Of a stretch of DNA of 6,390 nt, positions 1 to 6,067 are shown in pieces. Position 1 is the first letter of the stretch, and the number at the start of each line of letters is the position of its first letter. This DNA is from an uncultured Porphyromonadaceae bacterium. GTDB taxonomy: Bacteria > Bacteroidota > Bacteroidia > Bacteroidales > Muribaculaceae. The notes beneath the pieces were generated by a model, which saw only the letters and a program-made list of their open reading frames with translations, was not told the DNA's origin and did not search any database. The position numbers and the translations under genes were made by a program. The stretch lies in assembly GCA_900549445.1 (NCBI GenBank), contig UROS01000135.1:1-6390 (forward strand), written 5' to 3'.

Positions 1-642
1 AGTCTCAATGAGGTCGGGACGTCCGCCGGTCACACCGGCCGCCTGGTTTGGCTGCTGGAGCGAGTGGGTTGAGTCGAGAATCACGGGGCAGCCGAATTTC
101 TGCATTTCGGGGATGCCGCGGTAGTCGACGATGAGATCCTGATAGCCGAACGACACTCCGCGCTCGGTTAGGGCCACGTTGCAGTTGCCGGCCTCACGAA
201 CTTTCTCTACGGCGAAGCGCATGGCGTCGGGCGACATGAACTGACCTTTCTTGATGTTGACGGCTTTGCCTGTGCGGGCGGCGGCAACGAGGAGGTCGGT
301 CTGACGGCAAAGGAAAGCGGGAATCTGTAGGACGTCGACGAAATCGGCGGCGAGTTCGGCCTCTTCGGGCGAGTGGATGTCGGTCACTACGGGGATGCGG
401 AAGGTGTCGCGCACCTTGGCGAGGATCCGGAGGGCCTCCAGATCGCCGATTCCGGTGAAGGAATCGAGGCGGGAGCGGTTGGCTTTGCGGTAAGAGCCTT
501 TGAATATGTAGGGGATGTCGAGAGTTTCAGTAACCTTGACTATTGTCTCGGCTATGTCCATTGCCATTTTCTCCCCCTCGATGACGCATGGGCCTGCGAG
601 GAGGAAAAAGTTAGGACGGTTGCTGTAGTCTTGAAAGTTCAT
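1..642 (-). CDS. kdsA: 3-deoxy-8-phosphooctulonate synthase (KDO-8-P synthase), 3' end missing
   Basis: Condenses phosphoenolpyruvate with arabinose-5-phosphate to make KDO-8-phosphate, the committed cytoplasmic step toward the KDO sugar of lipid A-core. The ATG at 642-640 opens 214 codons that run off the left edge; family members are about 265-280 residues, so roughly the last 55-65 are absent. Visible family motifs are LLAGPCVIE (14-22), FKGSYRKANRS (47-57), TDIHSPEE (87-94), QIPAFLCRQTDLL (106-118), KKGQF (131-135), LTERGVSFGYQDLIVD (158-173) and DSTHSLQQP (190-198). Cys19 in AGPC sits where metal-dependent KDO-8-P synthases carry their metal-binding cysteine (the E. coli type has Asn), and His193 matches a second ligand; the remaining ligands lie beyond the window. 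It is the last visible gene of the run, 25 bp after rsmE, with an AT-rich leader lacking a Shine-Dalgarno. Identification is firm; metal dependence is inferred. Confidence 0.96.
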   Translation of the reverse strand, partial: MNFQDYSNRPNFFLLAGPCVIEGEKMAMDIAETIVKVTETLDIPYIFKGSYRKANRSRLDSFTGIGDLEALRILAKVRDTFRIPVVTDIHSPEEAELAADFVDVLQIPAFLCRQTDLLVAAARTGKAVNIKKGQFMSPDAMRFAVEKVREAGNCNVALTERGVSFGYQDLIVDYRGIPEMQKFGCPVILDSTHSLQQPNQAAGVTGGRPDLIET

Positions 643-667
643 GAGGATATCTTATATACATTATATA

Positions 668-1381
668 TTATAGCAGGAGGCGGTCTATGGCGTGGCAGGC
701 TGTTACGGCATAGAGGGCAGCGGTTTCGGTGCGGAGGCGCTCCTCGCCGAGGGTGACGGCAGTGAATCCGGAGTGCAGGGCCGATTCGATTTCTCCGGGC
801 GAAAAATCGCCTTCGGGACCGATGAGAATGAAAGTGTCGGCGCCCGGACGGTAGGCTTTCGAGAAGTCGCGGCGCTCCACGGCGGGATCGCAGTAGGCCA
901 CGAAGCGGTCTGTGCCATCGGGAATGGCTGCCAGGACTTCCGCGAGGGGAGTCATGGGCACGATTTCGGGCAGGGTTGCCTTGAGCGACTGCTTCATGGC
1001 CGATACGGCCGTGCGCACGAGCCGCTCTTGCTTTATTTCGCGCCGTTCGGAGTGGCGGCACAATACCGGCACTATTCTGTTGACGCCGATTTCAGTAAGT
1101 TTCTCCACCAGCCATTCCATGCGGTCATTATGCTTGGTGGGAGCTACCGCCACGGTTATGAATCCTTTCCACGACTGCGGTTCGACGGTCTTCGAAACCA
1201 CCTCTACCACGGCGCGGCGCGGGTTGGCGTCGAGCAGCCGGCAGGAGTAGATGCCTCCTTTGCCGTCGACGGCCTGCAGCGGGTCGCCCGGTTGCATGCG
1301 GAGCACTCTCACGGCGTGGGCGGAGTCGCTTTCTGGAAGCACCGGACTAAGGGCTATGTCGGGGGCGTAGAACTGAATCAT
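668..1381 (-). CDS. rsmE: 16S rRNA (uracil-1498-N3)-methyltransferase
   Basis: A SPOUT-class, SAM-dependent methyltransferase that places the N3-methyl on U1498 of 16S rRNA in the assembled 30S subunit. At 237 residues it is close to the usual length (about 240). The N-terminal RNA-binding part contains HAVRVLRMQPGD (22-33), the RsmE form of a PUA-like domain. The C-terminal knotted methyltransferase part shows AVAPTKHNDRMEWLVEKLTE (78-97), a basic helix with AMKQSLKATLP (128-138), the SAM-loop motif LIGPEGDFSPGE (186-197) and LGEERLRTETAA (211-222). The ATG at 1381 starts directly at the conserved N-terminus. The gene begins 21 bp after the NupG-like gene and ends 25 bp before kdsA, consistent with co-transcription. 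No clear Shine-Dalgarno precedes it. The motifs leave little room for another assignment. Confidence 0.96.
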   Translation of the reverse strand: MIQFYAPDIALSPVLPESDSAHAVRVLRMQPGDPLQAVDGKGGIYSCRLLDANPRRAVVEVVSKTVEPQSWKGFITVAVAPTKHNDRMEWLVEKLTEIGVNRIVPVLCRHSERREIKQERLVRTAVSAMKQSLKATLPEIVPMTPLAEVLAAIPDGTDRFVAYCDPAVERRDFSKAYRPGADTFILIGPEGDFSPGEIESALHSGFTAVTLGEERLRTETAALYAVTACHAIDRLLL

Positions 1382-1402
1382 GGATCGGTAACAATAGCGG
1401 GG

Positions 1403-2731
1403 TTATTCTTCAATGAAGCCGTCGGCTGGCGAGTCGATGCCCTCCGCTTTCTTCACTTCGGAGGCCGGAATGGCCATGTCGTTTTTCTTTTCTTTGAAAA
1501 TTATCATGAACAGGACGGCAACGACGAGGGCATAGCCGGCGAAGATGAACCAGGATGTCTCCCAGCCCGAAATCTGTTGCATGGGCGTGAGCCCCGGACG
1601 GTAAACGTGACTGTTGACAACCGCCTGGGCGGCAAGAGTTCCCACAGTAGCTCCCACACCGTTGGTCATAATCATGAAGAGACCCTGAGCTGAGCTGCGG
1701 ATATCGGGGGAGGTCTCGCGGTCTACGTAGAGGCCGCCCGACACGTTGAAGAAGTCGAAAGCTATGCCGTAGACGATGCATGAGAGCACGAAGAGCCAGA
1801 CGCCGCTGCCGGGGTCGCCCAAGCCGAAGAATCCGAAGCGGAACACCCATGCGAACATCGACATGAGCATCACGCCCTTTATGCCGAATTTACGCAGGCA
1901 GAACGGAATGAGGAGTATACAGAGAGTTTCGCTGATCTGGGACAGGGAGATGAGGGCGTTGGCGTTGTTGGCGCCCCAGGTCGAGGCATATTCGGGAATT
2001 TCGGCGAAACTGGTGATGAAGGGGTTGCCGTAACTGTTAGTAATCTGCAGCGACACGCCCAACAACATGCTGAAAATGAAGAAAATCGCCATTTTCTTCG
2101 ACTTGAAAAGCGAGAAGGCCTTGAGTCCGAGGCTTTCGGCGAGGGTAGCACCTTTTCCTTTGTTTACCGGGCATGCAGGCATTGTAAGGGCATAGACGGC
2201 GAGGCAGAAACTCAGGATGCCTGAAGTAAACAGCTGCATGTAGCTCTGCTGGAACTGAGTGAAGTTTACGAAGAGCATGGAGCAGATGAAGCCTATGGTA
2301 CCGAACACACGTATGGGCGGGAAGTGTTTCACGGTGTCGAGTCCGGCACGGGTAAGCGCATTGAAAGCCACTGAGTTGGACAGGCCGATGGTGGGCATGA
2401 AAAAGCCCACCGAGAGGGAGTAGAGCGTGAACAGTGGTCCGAACTGCACTTCGGCGGCGGTCATTGCGTAGCTTGCAGCGGCACACATGAAAATGCCGGC
2501 GGCAAAATGGCAGGCGCTCAGCATGCGCTGAGCCGGCACCCAGCGGTCGGCGACTATGCCGACGAGCGCGGGCATAAAGAGCGACACGATGCCCTGCACC
2601 GTGTAGAACCAGCCTATGTCGCTGGCGAGACCTATGCGCATGAGGTAATTTCCCAGTGAGGTGAGGTAGGCTCCCCACACTGCAAACTCGAGGAAATTCA
2701 TCGCCGCGAGGCGTACTTTCAGGGTTTTCAT
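1403..2731 (-). CDS. nupG: NupG-like nucleoside:H+ symporter (MFS)
   Basis: An inner-membrane major facilitator of the nucleoside:H+ symporter family, predicted to import nucleosides using the proton gradient. It has 442 residues with about 12 hydrophobic segments, compared with 418 in E. coli NupG; the extra length is largely a charged C-terminal tail (about 413-442). Strong NupG-like blocks are FMPALVGIVADRW (52-64), FPPIRVFGTIGF (137-148), MAIFFIFSMLLG (214-225), LQITNSYGNPF (228-238), LSQISETL (263-270), YGIAFDFFNVSGG (321-333) and SPDIRSSAQGLF (341-352). From memory of the E. coli protein, residues implicated in nucleoside binding or transport are kept: Arg141, Thr145, Phe148, Gln229, Asn232, Gln265, Glu268, Tyr321, Phe325 and Asp326. 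It lies 26 bp after the DUF151 gene and 21 bp before rsmE. Family assignment is strong; exact substrates (nucleoside, or another nucleobase-sugar) are inferred. Confidence 0.9.
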   Translation of the reverse strand: MKTLKVRLAAMNFLEFAVWGAYLTSLGNYLMRIGLASDIGWFYTVQGIVSLFMPALVGIVADRWVPAQRMLSACHFAAGIFMCAAASYAMTAAEVQFGPLFTLYSLSVGFFMPTIGLSNSVAFNALTRAGLDTVKHFPPIRVFGTIGFICSMLFVNFTQFQQSYMQLFTSGILSFCLAVYALTMPACPVNKGKGATLAESLGLKAFSLFKSKKMAIFFIFSMLLGVSLQITNSYGNPFITSFAEIPEYASTWGANNANALISLSQISETLCILLIPFCLRKFGIKGVMLMSMFAWVFRFGFFGLGDPGSGVWLFVLSCIVYGIAFDFFNVSGGLYVDRETSPDIRSSAQGLFMIMTNGVGATVGTLAAQAVVNSHVYRPGLTPMQQISGWETSWFIFAGYALVVAVLFMIIFKEKKNDMAIPASEVKKAEGIDSPADGFIEE

Positions 2732-2757
2732 AACAATATTTTTCGGTATTACTTGAT

Positions 2758-3402
2758 TCAGTGGTCTGACGGAGCGGAACCGGCTCCGGATTCGGCGTCG
2801 CCGCGTTTTCGTTTGAGGATTTCAGCCACTTTCGCGGCCTGCTCGTATTCCTCCTGCTGGATAAAGCGTGCAAGCGAGCGCTCCAGTTCCTCCACGGCGT
2901 AGTTCTCGAGTTTCGGTTCCTGCGGAGCTGGGTCCGGGGGAAGATCGTCGCCTCCGGCTTCCTTTTCCGGATCGTCGTCGGATTCCATTACGAAGCCGGT
3001 TTCGTCGAGAATCTTCTGTGTAGTGTAGATGGGGGCGTCGGTGCGCATGGCAATGGCGATGGCGTCGCTTGTGCGGGAGTCGATGGTTATGGTGCGGTCG
3101 CCGTCGGAGAATGTCAGCTCCGAAGAAAACACACCGTCTTCGAATTTATAAATGAACACCTCGCGGAGCTTCACTCCGAAGGCGTGGGCGAACGAAACGA
3201 ACAGGTCGTGGGTCATGGGGCGGGGAGGCGTGATGCCCTCCATCTTCATGGCAATCGACTGGGCTTCGGCTGCTCCTATCACGACCGGAATCCTTATCGG
3301 TCCGCCGGCCTGTGCGAGAATCAGGGCGTAGGCTCCGCGCTGTATCTGGCTGTAGGAGATTCCGAGCACGGTAAGGCGGTGGCGTGGTTCAATGTAGTCC
3401 AT
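2758..3402 (-). CDS. DUF151 bifunctional-nuclease domain protein with C-terminal UVR motif
   Basis: A 214-residue soluble protein. Residues about 8-135 form a BFN/DUF151 domain, with PIRIPVVIGAAEAQSIA (35-51), RPMTHDL (61-67) and DSRTSDAIAIAMR (108-120) followed by PIYTT (124-128). A Pro/acidic, low-complexity linker (about 139-165) leads to a UVR-type helical hairpin at 166-200, including the core EEYEQAAKVAEILKRK (184-199), the module through which UvrB and UvrC interact. DUF151 proteins have been described as nucleases acting on RNA and DNA in plants, and the fold is widespread in bacteria with poorly known roles. The domain order is typical of Bacteroidetes. Its ATG lies one base after the mnmA stop (TGA-T-ATG), which suggests translational coupling and fixes the start. 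Domains are clear; activity and partner are not known. Confidence 0.92.
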   Translation of the reverse strand: MDYIEPRHRLTVLGISYSQIQRGAYALILAQAGGPIRIPVVIGAAEAQSIAMKMEGITPPRPMTHDLFVSFAHAFGVKLREVFIYKFEDGVFSSELTFSDGDRTITIDSRTSDAIAIAMRTDAPIYTTQKILDETGFVMESDDDPEKEAGGDDLPPDPAPQEPKLENYAVEELERSLARFIQQEEYEQAAKVAEILKRKRGDAESGAGSAPSDH

Positions 3403-3403
3403 A

Positions 3404-4471
3404 TCAGAGTCCTGTTATAATGCCGCTTCCGAGGCAGATGCTGTGGTCGCGGTTGTAGATCACGCCGAACTGGCCGGGGGCGATGCCCTGCACCTGACGC
3501 GAGGAGTTAACAATGTAGTCGCCGTCGTGGGTGCGGCTCATTTTTGCGGGGATGAATTCAGGCATGTGGCGGTTCTTGAATGTTATATCGACGTCGTCGC
3601 AGCTGTCAGCCCACGGGTTTCGGGTGATCCAGTGCATTTCGGTAAGATGCAGTCTGTCGCCGTACTGTTTTTCAGTGTCGTAACCGCGCGACACGTAGAT
3701 TACGTTGTCGTGAATGTTTTTTTTCACCACATACCAGGGGCCGCCGCTGAGACCGAGTCCCTTTCGCTGGCCGATGGTATGGAACCAGTAGCCGCGGTGT
3801 TCTCCGATTTTGCGTCCGGTCTCTATTTCAACAATCGGGCCGGGCTTTTCGCCTAAATGGCGGCGGATAAAATCGTTGTAGTTTATTTTGCCGAGAAAAC
3901 AGATGCCCTGCGAGTCTTTGCGGAAAGCATTGGGCATGCGGGTGTCGAGCGCTATTTCGCGCACACGCGCCTTCGGCAGGTCGCCTATCGGAAAAATCAG
4001 GTGGCTGAGCTGATCATAAGATATGCGGCAGAGGAAGTCGGTCTGATCCTTGACGGGGTCGGGAGCGGTTCCGAGCCATACGAGTCCGTCGGCTTCTACG
4101 GTGGTGGCGTAGTGGCCGGTGGCGGTTTTGTCGAATTCTTTTCCCCAGCGCTGCTCGAAGAAGCCGAACTTAATCATCTTGTTGCACATGATGTCGGGAT
4201 TAGGCGTGAGACCTTCGCGCACGGTGCGCAGTGCGTAGTCCATCACGTTGTCCCAGTATTCCTGGTGGAGTGACACCACGTCGAACGGCAGGTTGAACTT
4301 CGATGCGATATACTGGCACATCTCGATGTCTTCCTGCGCCGAGCAGTCGCCTTCGCCGGTGTCGAGCCCTATGCGGATGTAGAAGAGATGCAGGTCGTGA
4401 CCCTGCTCGAGGAGCCGGTATACAGCCACGGCGCTGTCAACGCCACCCGAAATCAGAACGGCGATTCTCAT
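3404..4471 (-). CDS. mnmA: tRNA-specific 2-thiouridylase
   Basis: Cytoplasmic enzyme that activates U34 of Lys, Glu and Gln tRNAs with ATP and transfers a persulfide sulfur to give s2U34. It has 355 residues, a normal length. The PP-loop SGGVDS is at 8-13. Cys96 in NPDIMCNK and Cys191 in DSQGICF match the two catalytic cysteines of MnmA. TGHYA (118-122), KDQTDFL (141-147), the FHTIGQRKGLGLSGGPWYVV region (from 231) and the C-terminal beta-barrel ending QGIAPGQFGVIYN are all present. The segment after the PP-loop reads FYIRIG rather than the FMKNW usual in proteobacterial MnmA, a form I associate with Bacteroidetes homologues; some Bacteroidetes carry more than one MnmA-like gene. Single-base gaps separate it from the DoxX gene before it and the DUF151 gene after it. 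A perfect Shine-Dalgarno five bases upstream supports the ATG. Confidence 0.95.
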   Translation of the reverse strand: MRIAVLISGGVDSAVAVYRLLEQGHDLHLFYIRIGLDTGEGDCSAQEDIEMCQYIASKFNLPFDVVSLHQEYWDNVMDYALRTVREGLTPNPDIMCNKMIKFGFFEQRWGKEFDKTATGHYATTVEADGLVWLGTAPDPVKDQTDFLCRISYDQLSHLIFPIGDLPKARVREIALDTRMPNAFRKDSQGICFLGKINYNDFIRRHLGEKPGPIVEIETGRKIGEHRGYWFHTIGQRKGLGLSGGPWYVVKKNIHDNVIYVSRGYDTEKQYGDRLHLTEMHWITRNPWADSCDDVDITFKNRHMPEFIPAKMSRTHDGDYIVNSSRQVQGIAPGQFGVIYNRDHSICLGSGIITGL

Positions 4472-4472
4472 G

Positions 4473-4982
4473 TCAGACCTCCTCTAATTCCTCCTCTTCG
4501 TGACGTCCGTCGCGGGCAATGAAGTAGAGCGATATGAAATAGTCGAGCGAAATCTTTCCGGGACCTGCGAGAAGAATAAAGAGGTATATGCCTATGAACA
4601 TTATGGGCAGATATCCGGGATCGGTTGAGTCGAGACCGTAGATGCTCACATCGGGAAGCATGTCGTGGAGAATGTAGTATTCGGCCGCTACCATTGAAAT
4701 CATGGGCGGAATCACCGAGAAGCGTGTGAGAAAGCCTGCCATGATGAACAGCGAGCATACAAGCTCGATAACAATCATCAGTATCAGCGAGACTTCGCTT
4801 GTCATGCCGAGCACGGTCGGGAAATCGGAGGCGAGGGAGCTGTAGTTCACCAGATGGCGAATGCCGAACTGCATGAACATGATTCCTACGAAAAGGCGGA
4901 TGAAGAGGCGCGCCATGTTGGTGTAGGAAAATCCTGTTGATTTCAGGAATATCTTTGTGAGCAGATTGTAGTTGCTTGCCAT
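4473..4982 (-). CDS. DoxX-family integral membrane protein
   Basis: A 169-residue inner-membrane protein of the DoxX family. Hydrophobic segments lie at about 23-42, 63-84, 88-106 and 123-140, fitting the four-helix DoxX fold. Family signatures are the first-helix pattern ARLFIRLFVGIMFMQFGIRHL (24-44), the second helix with IELVCSLFIMAGF (72-84), and AGPGKISLDY (139-148) close after helix four, matching the common GPG-SLD element. It ends in an unusually acidic tail, RHEEEELEEV (160-169), whose codons also make up the Shine-Dalgarno region of mnmA. DoxX relatives take part in thiosulfate oxidation in archaea and in a membrane thiol-oxidant defence complex in mycobacteria, but most have no known function. 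It lies 29 bp after the thioredoxin-like gene and one base before mnmA (TGA-C-ATG). Family call is solid; function is open. Confidence 0.9.
   Translation of the reverse strand: MASNYNLLTKIFLKSTGFSYTNMARLFIRLFVGIMFMQFGIRHLVNYSSLASDFPTVLGMTSEVSLILMIVIELVCSLFIMAGFLTRFSVIPPMISMVAAEYYILHDMLPDVSIYGLDSTDPGYLPIMFIGIYLFILLAGPGKISLDYFISLYFIARDGRHEEEELEEV
4477..4485 (-). promoter_or_regulatory. Strong Shine-Dalgarno of mnmA inside the DoxX coding region
   Basis: The minus strand reads AGAGGAGGT, then five bases, then the mnmA ATG at 4471. This is a full anti-SD match at good spacing, unusual beside the other genes here, which have none. It is embedded in the last codons of the DoxX gene, and a second GAGGAGG (4496-4490) lies just upstream but is too far from the ATG to serve as the main site. 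It fixes the mnmA start. Confidence 0.8.
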
Positions 4983-5011
4983 AATCTCGAAAATCTTTCA
5001 AAAAGTTTGGG

Positions 5012-5896
5012 TTAACGGCGCTTGATCTGCCTGAATACGTCGAGCAGCTGGTTGATCGAGAGATGCTTGAACCGTATATTGTGGTTGGCGTCGAGCACGT
5101 AGAATTCGGGAGTCCCGGCCCGGAGGTCGAAAGTAAGGTCGGCATCGGGGTTGGCGGCTACCGTCCAGGCCGAAGGATAGTTTGCCACGGCCTCACGCCA
5201 TTTTTCGTCGGGTTCGGTGAGCGACAGCGACACCACTTTCAGTGTTCCGGCTTCGATAAGCTCCGTTGCGCTGATGTCGGCGTCGAGCCTTATGCGCGCC
5301 AGATTGCAGTCGCTGCAGTCGGGGTCGTTGAAAAATATCACCACAACTTTGGCCGAATCGTTGTCGAGGTTGCCCCGGACGCCGTTGCGGTCGGTGTAGG
5401 GGAGCGAAGGGGCACGGTGGCCTGAAAGAGAGTTGGACAGAATGGTCTGCTGATGTTCGAACCTCGCTTTTGAGGCCTTGGGGATTTTCTTGTTTTTTAC
5501 GACGGCGTTGACGAACGGCAGATACAGCTCGTCGATCCACACCTGCGCAGTGTCGCTGTAGAGCAGGCCTTCGGCTTCTTCGGTAAGGAATAGAAGGTCG
5601 TCGGGCTGCTTGGCGAGTTTGTCGGTGAAACGGTCTACGGCAGTTACAGCCGAGTCGGCCGAAGCATTCTGCAGAATCGAGAGATACACGGAAAATTCCT
5701 GCGCCATCTTTCGCTTTGAGGAGAAGGCCTTTTTCAGGTCGCAGAAGTCCCAGAAGTGGCGCGCGAGATAGTCGCATCGATCCTGGAGAGTGGACAGGGA
5801 GTCGGGAACAATAGGATACTGGAAATAGGTGTCGGCTCTGGCGCCGGAAACGAGCGCCGTGAGCATGACTATAATCAAAGAGAGACGTTTTAACAT
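5012..5896 (-). CDS. Exported DUF5106 / thioredoxin-like protein
   Basis: A 294-residue protein with a Sec signal peptide: basic MLKR, a hydrophobic core (about 5-18) and a likely cut after Ala-Arg-Ala at 19-21. There is no lipobox cysteine, so it is probably periplasmic rather than a lipoprotein. Residues about 25-155 are helical and resemble the DUF5106 region found in front of Bacteroidetes thioredoxin-like proteins. A thioredoxin/TlpA-like fold follows from about 160: APSLPYTDRNG (162-172), strand KVVVIFFNDPDC (183-194) with a CxxC pair Cys194/Cys197 (CSDC), and a probable cis-proline at Pro263 in AGTPEFYVLD. The tryptophan usual before the first cysteine is replaced by Asp. It is the first gene behind the promoter at 5920-5951 and precedes the DoxX gene. 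A thiol-disulfide role is likely; its substrate is unknown, and the DUF5106 name rests on recall of the family pattern. Confidence 0.85.
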   Translation of the reverse strand: MLKRLSLIIVMLTALVSGARADTYFQYPIVPDSLSTLQDRCDYLARHFWDFCDLKKAFSSKRKMAQEFSVYLSILQNASADSAVTAVDRFTDKLAKQPDDLLFLTEEAEGLLYSDTAQVWIDELYLPFVNAVVKNKKIPKASKARFEHQQTILSNSLSGHRAPSLPYTDRNGVRGNLDNDSAKVVVIFFNDPDCSDCNLARIRLDADISATELIEAGTLKVVSLSLTEPDEKWREAVANYPSAWTVAANPDADLTFDLRAGTPEFYVLDANHNIRFKHLSINQLLDVFRQIKRR

Positions 5897-5919
5897 AAGA
5901 GTTTACACTTTTTCAAATA

Positions 5920-5951
5920 CAAAGGTAGTGAAACAATTGCAAAAAGTCAAA
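5920..5951 (-). promoter_or_regulatory. Bacteroidetes-type sigma-70 promoter for the operon
   Basis: Read on the minus strand, TTTG (5951-5948) is followed after 20 bp by TACCTTTG (5927-5920). This matches the Bacteroidetes consensus of a TTTG -33 box and a TAnnTTTG -7 box at 19-21 bp spacing. Transcription would start near 5913, leaving an AT-rich leader of about 17 nt before the ATG at 5896, with no Shine-Dalgarno, as is common in this phylum. It lies directly upstream of the first gene of the seven-gene run. I see no operator-like repeat overlapping it. Confidence 0.8.
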
Positions 5952-5979
5952 TTTTTGATTTAGTTTGGGCGGGGGGCGC

Positions 5980-6031
5980 ATAAAAGAGAAGGCAGTTCAT
6001 AATTAAACTTATGAACTGCCTTCTCTTTTAT
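5980..6031 (-). terminator. Strong hairpin terminator, possibly bidirectional
   Basis: A perfect inverted repeat: 5980-6002 pairs with 6009-6031, giving a 23-bp stem and a 6-nt loop (6003-6008). The GC-richer centre (AAGGCAGTTC) is flanked by an A-rich arm and a T-rich arm (CTTCTCTTTTA), so the U-tract is partly within the stem on either strand. It stands 36 bp after the stop of the low-GC gene and before the operon promoter, as expected of a transcription terminator insulating the two. No plus-strand gene is seen to use it in the other direction. Confidence 0.8.
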
Positions 6032-6067
6032 TATCGATTTGCAGAGTTTGCGTATGCAGGACTCACG

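Larger units (their letters stand above)
5897..6067. other. Intergenic region between the hypothetical gene and the operon
   Basis: This 171-bp stretch is the longest non-coding gap in the window. It holds the promoter (5920-5951), a short G-rich stretch on the plus strand (5967-5978) and the hairpin (5980-6031). The 36 bp between the hairpin and the stop at 6068 show nothing I can name. No tRNA, small ORF with a credible start, or attachment-site repeat is evident. Confidence 0.7.

Noticed and set aside
373..756. 127-codon plus-strand ORF spanning the kdsA start and the kdsA-rsmE gap
   Set aside because: It overlaps conserved coding sequence on the other strand and crosses a gene boundary without any plus-strand promoter or domain.
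692..1693. 333-codon plus-strand ORF
   Set aside because: It lies antisense across rsmE and the transporter gene, both firmly identified, and its translation shows no recognisable domain. Long antisense frames are expected from GC-rich codon usage.
3443..4273. Two adjacent plus-strand ORFs of 137 and 138 codons
   Set aside because: They are antisense to mnmA, which has its catalytic motifs across the same bases, and show no domain or ribosome binding signal.
4983..5011. Possible internal promoter before the DoxX gene
   Set aside because: A TTTTTG string is present but the TA of the -7 box is missing, so it does not match the Bacteroidetes consensus.
4468..5145. 225-codon minus-strand ORF overlapping the DoxX gene and the end of the thioredoxin-like gene
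   Set aside because: It is another frame through two better supported genes, rich in Arg/Ser/His as expected for a shadow frame, with no domain pattern.
5967..5978. G-rich stretch as a possible G-quadruplex
   Set aside because: It has only a GGG and a GGGGGG run close together, not four separated G-tracts, so a stable quadruplex is not supported.
5980..6031. Inverted repeat as an insertion-sequence or CRISPR-like repeat
   Set aside because: It is a single palindrome with a 6-nt loop just after a stop codon, with no second copy, flanking duplication or transposase; a terminator explains it.
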